Source of the DNA: CAYQDF01 sp964416175
GTDB lineage: Bacteria > Chloroflexota > Anaerolineae > Anaerolineales > UBA4823
Reading direction: 5' to 3'
DNA: 15,046 nt
Assembly: GCA_964416175.1 (NCBI GenBank)
Contig: CAYQDF010000076.1
Span: 1-15,046, forward strand
Of this stretch, positions 12,900-15,046 are shown piece after piece; positions within the stretch are counted from its first letter, which is position 1; every line of letters starts with the position of its first letter. The translations under genes were made by a program, and so were the position numbers. The notes below the pieces were generated by a model, which did not search any database, had not been told where the DNA came from, and was given only the letters and a program-made list of their open reading frames with translations.

Positions 12900-13574
12900 A
12901 TGATCGAAGTACAGGACCTGACCAAGACTTACCGGCTGGGGAGCGTGGAGGTGCCTGCGCTGCGCGGCGTGTCGTTCGAAATCGCCCGCGGGGAAGTGGT
13001 CGCTATCATGGGGCAGTCGGGATCGGGCAAGAGCACCCTGATGCACATCCTCGGCTGCCTGGACCTCCCAACCAGCGGGCGCTACTCCCTGGACGGCAGG
13101 GACATCGCCGGGATGGACGAGGACGAGCTTGCCGAAATCCGCAACCGAAAGGTCGGGTTTGTCTTCCAGCAGTTCAACCTGCTCCCGCGGATATCGGTCC
13201 TCCGCAACGTGGAGCTGCCGCTCATGTACAACGGAGGCGCATCTCAAAAAGAGCATCACCAGCGCGCCGCAGCCATCCTGGAGGCGGTGGGGCTGGGGGA
13301 CCGGATGGACCACCGACCCACGGAGCTCTCCGGCGGGGAGCAGCAGCGCGTAGCGATCGCCCGGGCGCTGATCAACAAACCCGACCTGATCCTGGCCGAC
13401 GAACCCACCGGCAACCTGGATTCGCAGACCGGCGCCGAGATCATACGCCTGCTCCTCCAGCTGAATGAGGATCGCGGCCTGACCCTGGTGATCGTCACCC
13501 ACGATCCGGCGATCGCGTCTCACGCGCAGCGGGTGATCCGGCTGCGAGACGGATTGATCGAAAACAGGGGATAG
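12900..13574 (+). CDS. ABC transporter ATP-binding protein, MacB/LolD family
   Basis: A complete 224-residue ATPase. Walker A GQSGSGKST is at 38-46, the Q-loop glutamine at 90 (FQQFNLLP), the signature LSGGEQQR at 143-150, Walker B LILADEP at 163-169, the D-loop NLDS at 172-175 and the H-loop His201. The sequence LRGVSFEIARGE and the P-loop context place it with the MacB/LolD/FtsE group, which works with FtsX-type permeases by mechanotransmission rather than through a classical substrate channel. The ATG at 12900 comes one base after the TGA of the preceding gene. An open frame extends upstream to 12630 but overlaps that gene and adds no recognisable domain. Confidence 0.93.
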   Translation: MIEVQDLTKTYRLGSVEVPALRGVSFEIARGEVVAIMGQSGSGKSTLMHILGCLDLPTSGRYSLDGRDIAGMDEDELAEIRNRKVGFVFQQFNLLPRISVLRNVELPLMYNGGASQKEHHQRAAAILEAVGLGDRMDHRPTELSGGEQQRVAIARALINKPDLILADEPTGNLDSQTGAEIIRLLLQLNEDRGLTLVIVTHDPAIASHAQRVIRLRDGLIENRG

Positions 13575-13637
13575 AGGATCAGGGAGTGGAATCATTACCC
13601 CCTTTCACCTATTCCCCTGCTCTCTAAGGAGTACGCC

Positions 13638-14879
13638 ATGAAATTCTACCGACTGCTCATCGAGGCCCTCGAGAGCCTGAGCGCGAACAAGATGCGCTCG
13701 ATCCTGACCGTCCTGGGGATCGTCATCGGCGTGGCGGCGGTGATCGCGATGCTATCCATCGGGCGGGGGGCCGAAGCATCGATCACCTCCCGCATCGAGA
13801 GCATCGGCACGAACCTGGTCTACGTCACCCCAGGCAGCACCAGCGAAGCCGGGCTGCAGACCGCCGCCGGCTCGGCCGGCACGCTGACCCTCGACGACGC
13901 GGAGGCCCTTGCCGCGCTCCCGGAAGTGGTGGCAGTTTCCGCGCAGACGAGCAACATGGTCCAGGCGGCCTACCAGAGCCAGAACACCCGGACGCGCCTG
14001 CTTGGCGTCACACCCAGCTACGAATCGGTGAGCTCCCTCACCCTGGAGGACGGGGTGTTCATCTCCGAGGACGACCAGAAAGCCCGCTCCCTGGTTGCCG
14101 TGCTGGGCAGCGACGTCGCGGAGGCCTTGTTCGGCGGCACCGGGGGGGTCGTCGGGCAGAAGATACGTCTGAACGGGCAGCCTTACAAGGTGATCGGCGT
14201 GCTCGCCAGCAAGGGCGGGACCGGGTTTTTCAACCAGGATGACCAGGTGTTCATCCCGCTCTCCACAGCCCTGTACCGCCTGGTAGGCGGGGCGCGTTTC
14301 CGGGGCTCCAGCGTGATCAGCCAGATCACGATCAAAGCCAGCAACACGGAGGCTGTCGATCAGGTCGTCGCGGACACGACCCTGCTGATGCGAGAGAGGC
14401 ACGGGACCGTCGAAGGCGCGGACGATTTCACCGTGACGAGCCAGCAGGAAACGCTCGACGCAGCCACGGCGGTGTCGGACACCCTGACCCTTTTCCTGGG
14501 GGGCATTGCCGGCATCTCGCTGGCGGTGGGCGGGATTGGGATCATGAACATCATGCTGACCACCGTCACCGAGCGGACCCACGAGATCGGCCTGCGCAAG
14601 GCGGTTGGCGCGCGCCGCAAAGATATCCTGACCCAGTTCCTGGTCGAGTCGGTGGTGCTCAGCCTGGTCGGCGGAGTGATCGGCGTCGTCTTCGGCTGGG
14701 GCGCCGCCCAATTGATGGGGCAAGTCCAGTTCAGCGGCAGCACAATCACGCCGGTCGTGGGGATGGACAGTGTGCTCCTGGCGACCTTCTTCTCGGTGAC
14801 GGTGGGGCTGTTCTTCGGCATCTATCCCGCCACCCGCGCCGCCAGGCTCCAACCCGTCGACGCCCTGCGCTACGAATGA
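13638..14879 (+). CDS. ABC transporter permease, MacB/FtsX family
   Basis: A complete 413-residue permease. TM1 is at about 22-43 (ILTVLGIVIGVAAVIAMLSI). A large extracytoplasmic MacB_PCD domain covers 44-280. Three C-terminal helices lie near 283-306, 332-360 and 378-400. The FtsX core TERTHEIGLRKAVGARRKDI is at 311-330, and the usual ending PATRAARLQPVDALRYE closes the protein. AAGGAG at 13626-13631 lies six bases before the ATG. A 63-base gap separates it from the ATPase. The two would form a transporter with the adaptor encoded at 10764-12383. Substrates of such systems include peptides, lipoproteins and macrolides; none can be chosen here. Confidence 0.92.
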   Translation: MKFYRLLIEALESLSANKMRSILTVLGIVIGVAAVIAMLSIGRGAEASITSRIESIGTNLVYVTPGSTSEAGLQTAAGSAGTLTLDDAEALAALPEVVAVSAQTSNMVQAAYQSQNTRTRLLGVTPSYESVSSLTLEDGVFISEDDQKARSLVAVLGSDVAEALFGGTGGVVGQKIRLNGQPYKVIGVLASKGGTGFFNQDDQVFIPLSTALYRLVGGARFRGSSVISQITIKASNTEAVDQVVADTTLLMRERHGTVEGADDFTVTSQQETLDAATAVSDTLTLFLGGIAGISLAVGGIGIMNIMLTTVTERTHEIGLRKAVGARRKDILTQFLVESVVLSLVGGVIGVVFGWGAAQLMGQVQFSGSTITPVVGMDSVLLATFFSVTVGLFFGIYPATRAARLQPVDALRYE

Positions 14880-14964
14880 GTCGCCGGTCTGCCTCCCCTG
14901 GCCAACATGAAACGGTGATTTCCGGGCGTCAGGGACGGACGGATCAGGCTCTGGATGACTGCCC

Positions 14965-15046
14965 ATGGTACAGCGGAAGGTGCTGATCATCAGCGCAGAC
15001 GAAGACCGCGCCAGGTTGATCCGCGCTTATTTATCCGGGGCGGGCT
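14965..15046 (+). CDS. Receiver-like protein, N-terminal fragment cut by the window edge
   Basis: Only 27 residues are visible, beginning MVQRKVLIISADEDRARLIR and continuing AYLSGAG. The pattern of a hydrophobic strand, an acidic loop, then a helix ending in AYLxxAG matches the start of response-regulator receiver domains (compare KVLIVDDDxxxRELLRAYL). The two residues that usually form the acidic pair after the first strand are Ser-Ala here; acidic residues occur slightly later (DED). An in-frame TGA at 14956-14958 fixes the start at ATG 14965. Its position 85 bases after the exporter permease suggests it belongs to the same operon or its regulation. Too little is present for a firm call. 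Confidence 0.45.
   Translation, partial: MVQRKVLIISADEDRARLIRAYLSGAG

Noticed and set aside
13752..14990. 412-residue minus-strand frame opposite the permease
   Set aside because: It is antisense to a clear MacB/FtsX permease, His/Asp/Gly/Arg-rich, and without recognisable motifs.

Overview
The window is about 15 kb of GC-rich, densely coded bacterial DNA. Several things point to a member of the Chloroflexota, probably an Anaerolineae-like lineage from an environmental assembly: short tandem intergenic repeats that read as STGSGQAL-type peptides, lipoproteins with Thr/Pro linkers, and a HlyD/MacB-type export operon with a very long coiled-coil adaptor. This placement is an inference; no rRNA, tRNA or other taxonomic marker is present.

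Region 1 (1-6481, plus strand) is a catabolic operon. It holds the 3' part of a DUF1116 (YlbE/AllG-type) gene, a PF04199 metal-dependent cyclase/hydrolase, a molybdenum hydroxylase large subunit of the xanthine dehydrogenase/form II CoxL type, a DUF2877 (YlbF/AllH-type) gene and a malonyl-CoA synthetase-like ligase. From the cyclase onward the genes are separated by 0-6 bases. DUF1116 and DUF2877 proteins are subunits of the carbamoyltransferase that splits oxalurate in anaerobic allantoin breakdown in E. coli. Here they sit with a ring hydroxylase, a ring-opening hydrolase and a malonate-type ligase. I propose a route in which an N-heterocycle such as uracil is hydroxylated and opened to a malonyl-urea (ureidomalonate). 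That would be cleaved phosphorolytically to carbamoyl phosphate plus malonamate, and malonate would enter metabolism as malonyl-CoA. The large subunit gene carries an apparent one-base deletion near its 3' end. Restoring that base gives a family-typical C-terminus and a TAATG overlap with the next gene.

Region 2 (6524-10566, minus strand) holds three separate genes. They are a seven-bladed WD40-like lipoprotein with a good sigma70-type promoter, a Tat/lipoprotein-exported intradiol ring-cleavage dioxygenase, and a stand-alone RibD-C/DHFR-like reductase. A hairpin-forming GC-rich repeat cluster and a probable intrinsic terminator lie between the last two.

Region 3 (10600-15046, plus strand) is a MacAB-like efflux operon. 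It comprises a 17-codon leader ORF overlapping the adaptor start, the membrane-fusion adaptor, a small membrane-anchored DUF5666-like protein, the ABC ATPase and the MacB/FtsX permease. The start of a receiver-like gene is cut off by the window edge. Upstream is a PhoB/OmpR-style pair of 11-bp-spaced direct repeats next to a TATACT -10 box, consistent with response-regulator control.

No CRISPR array, RNA gene, insertion sequence or origin was recognised.
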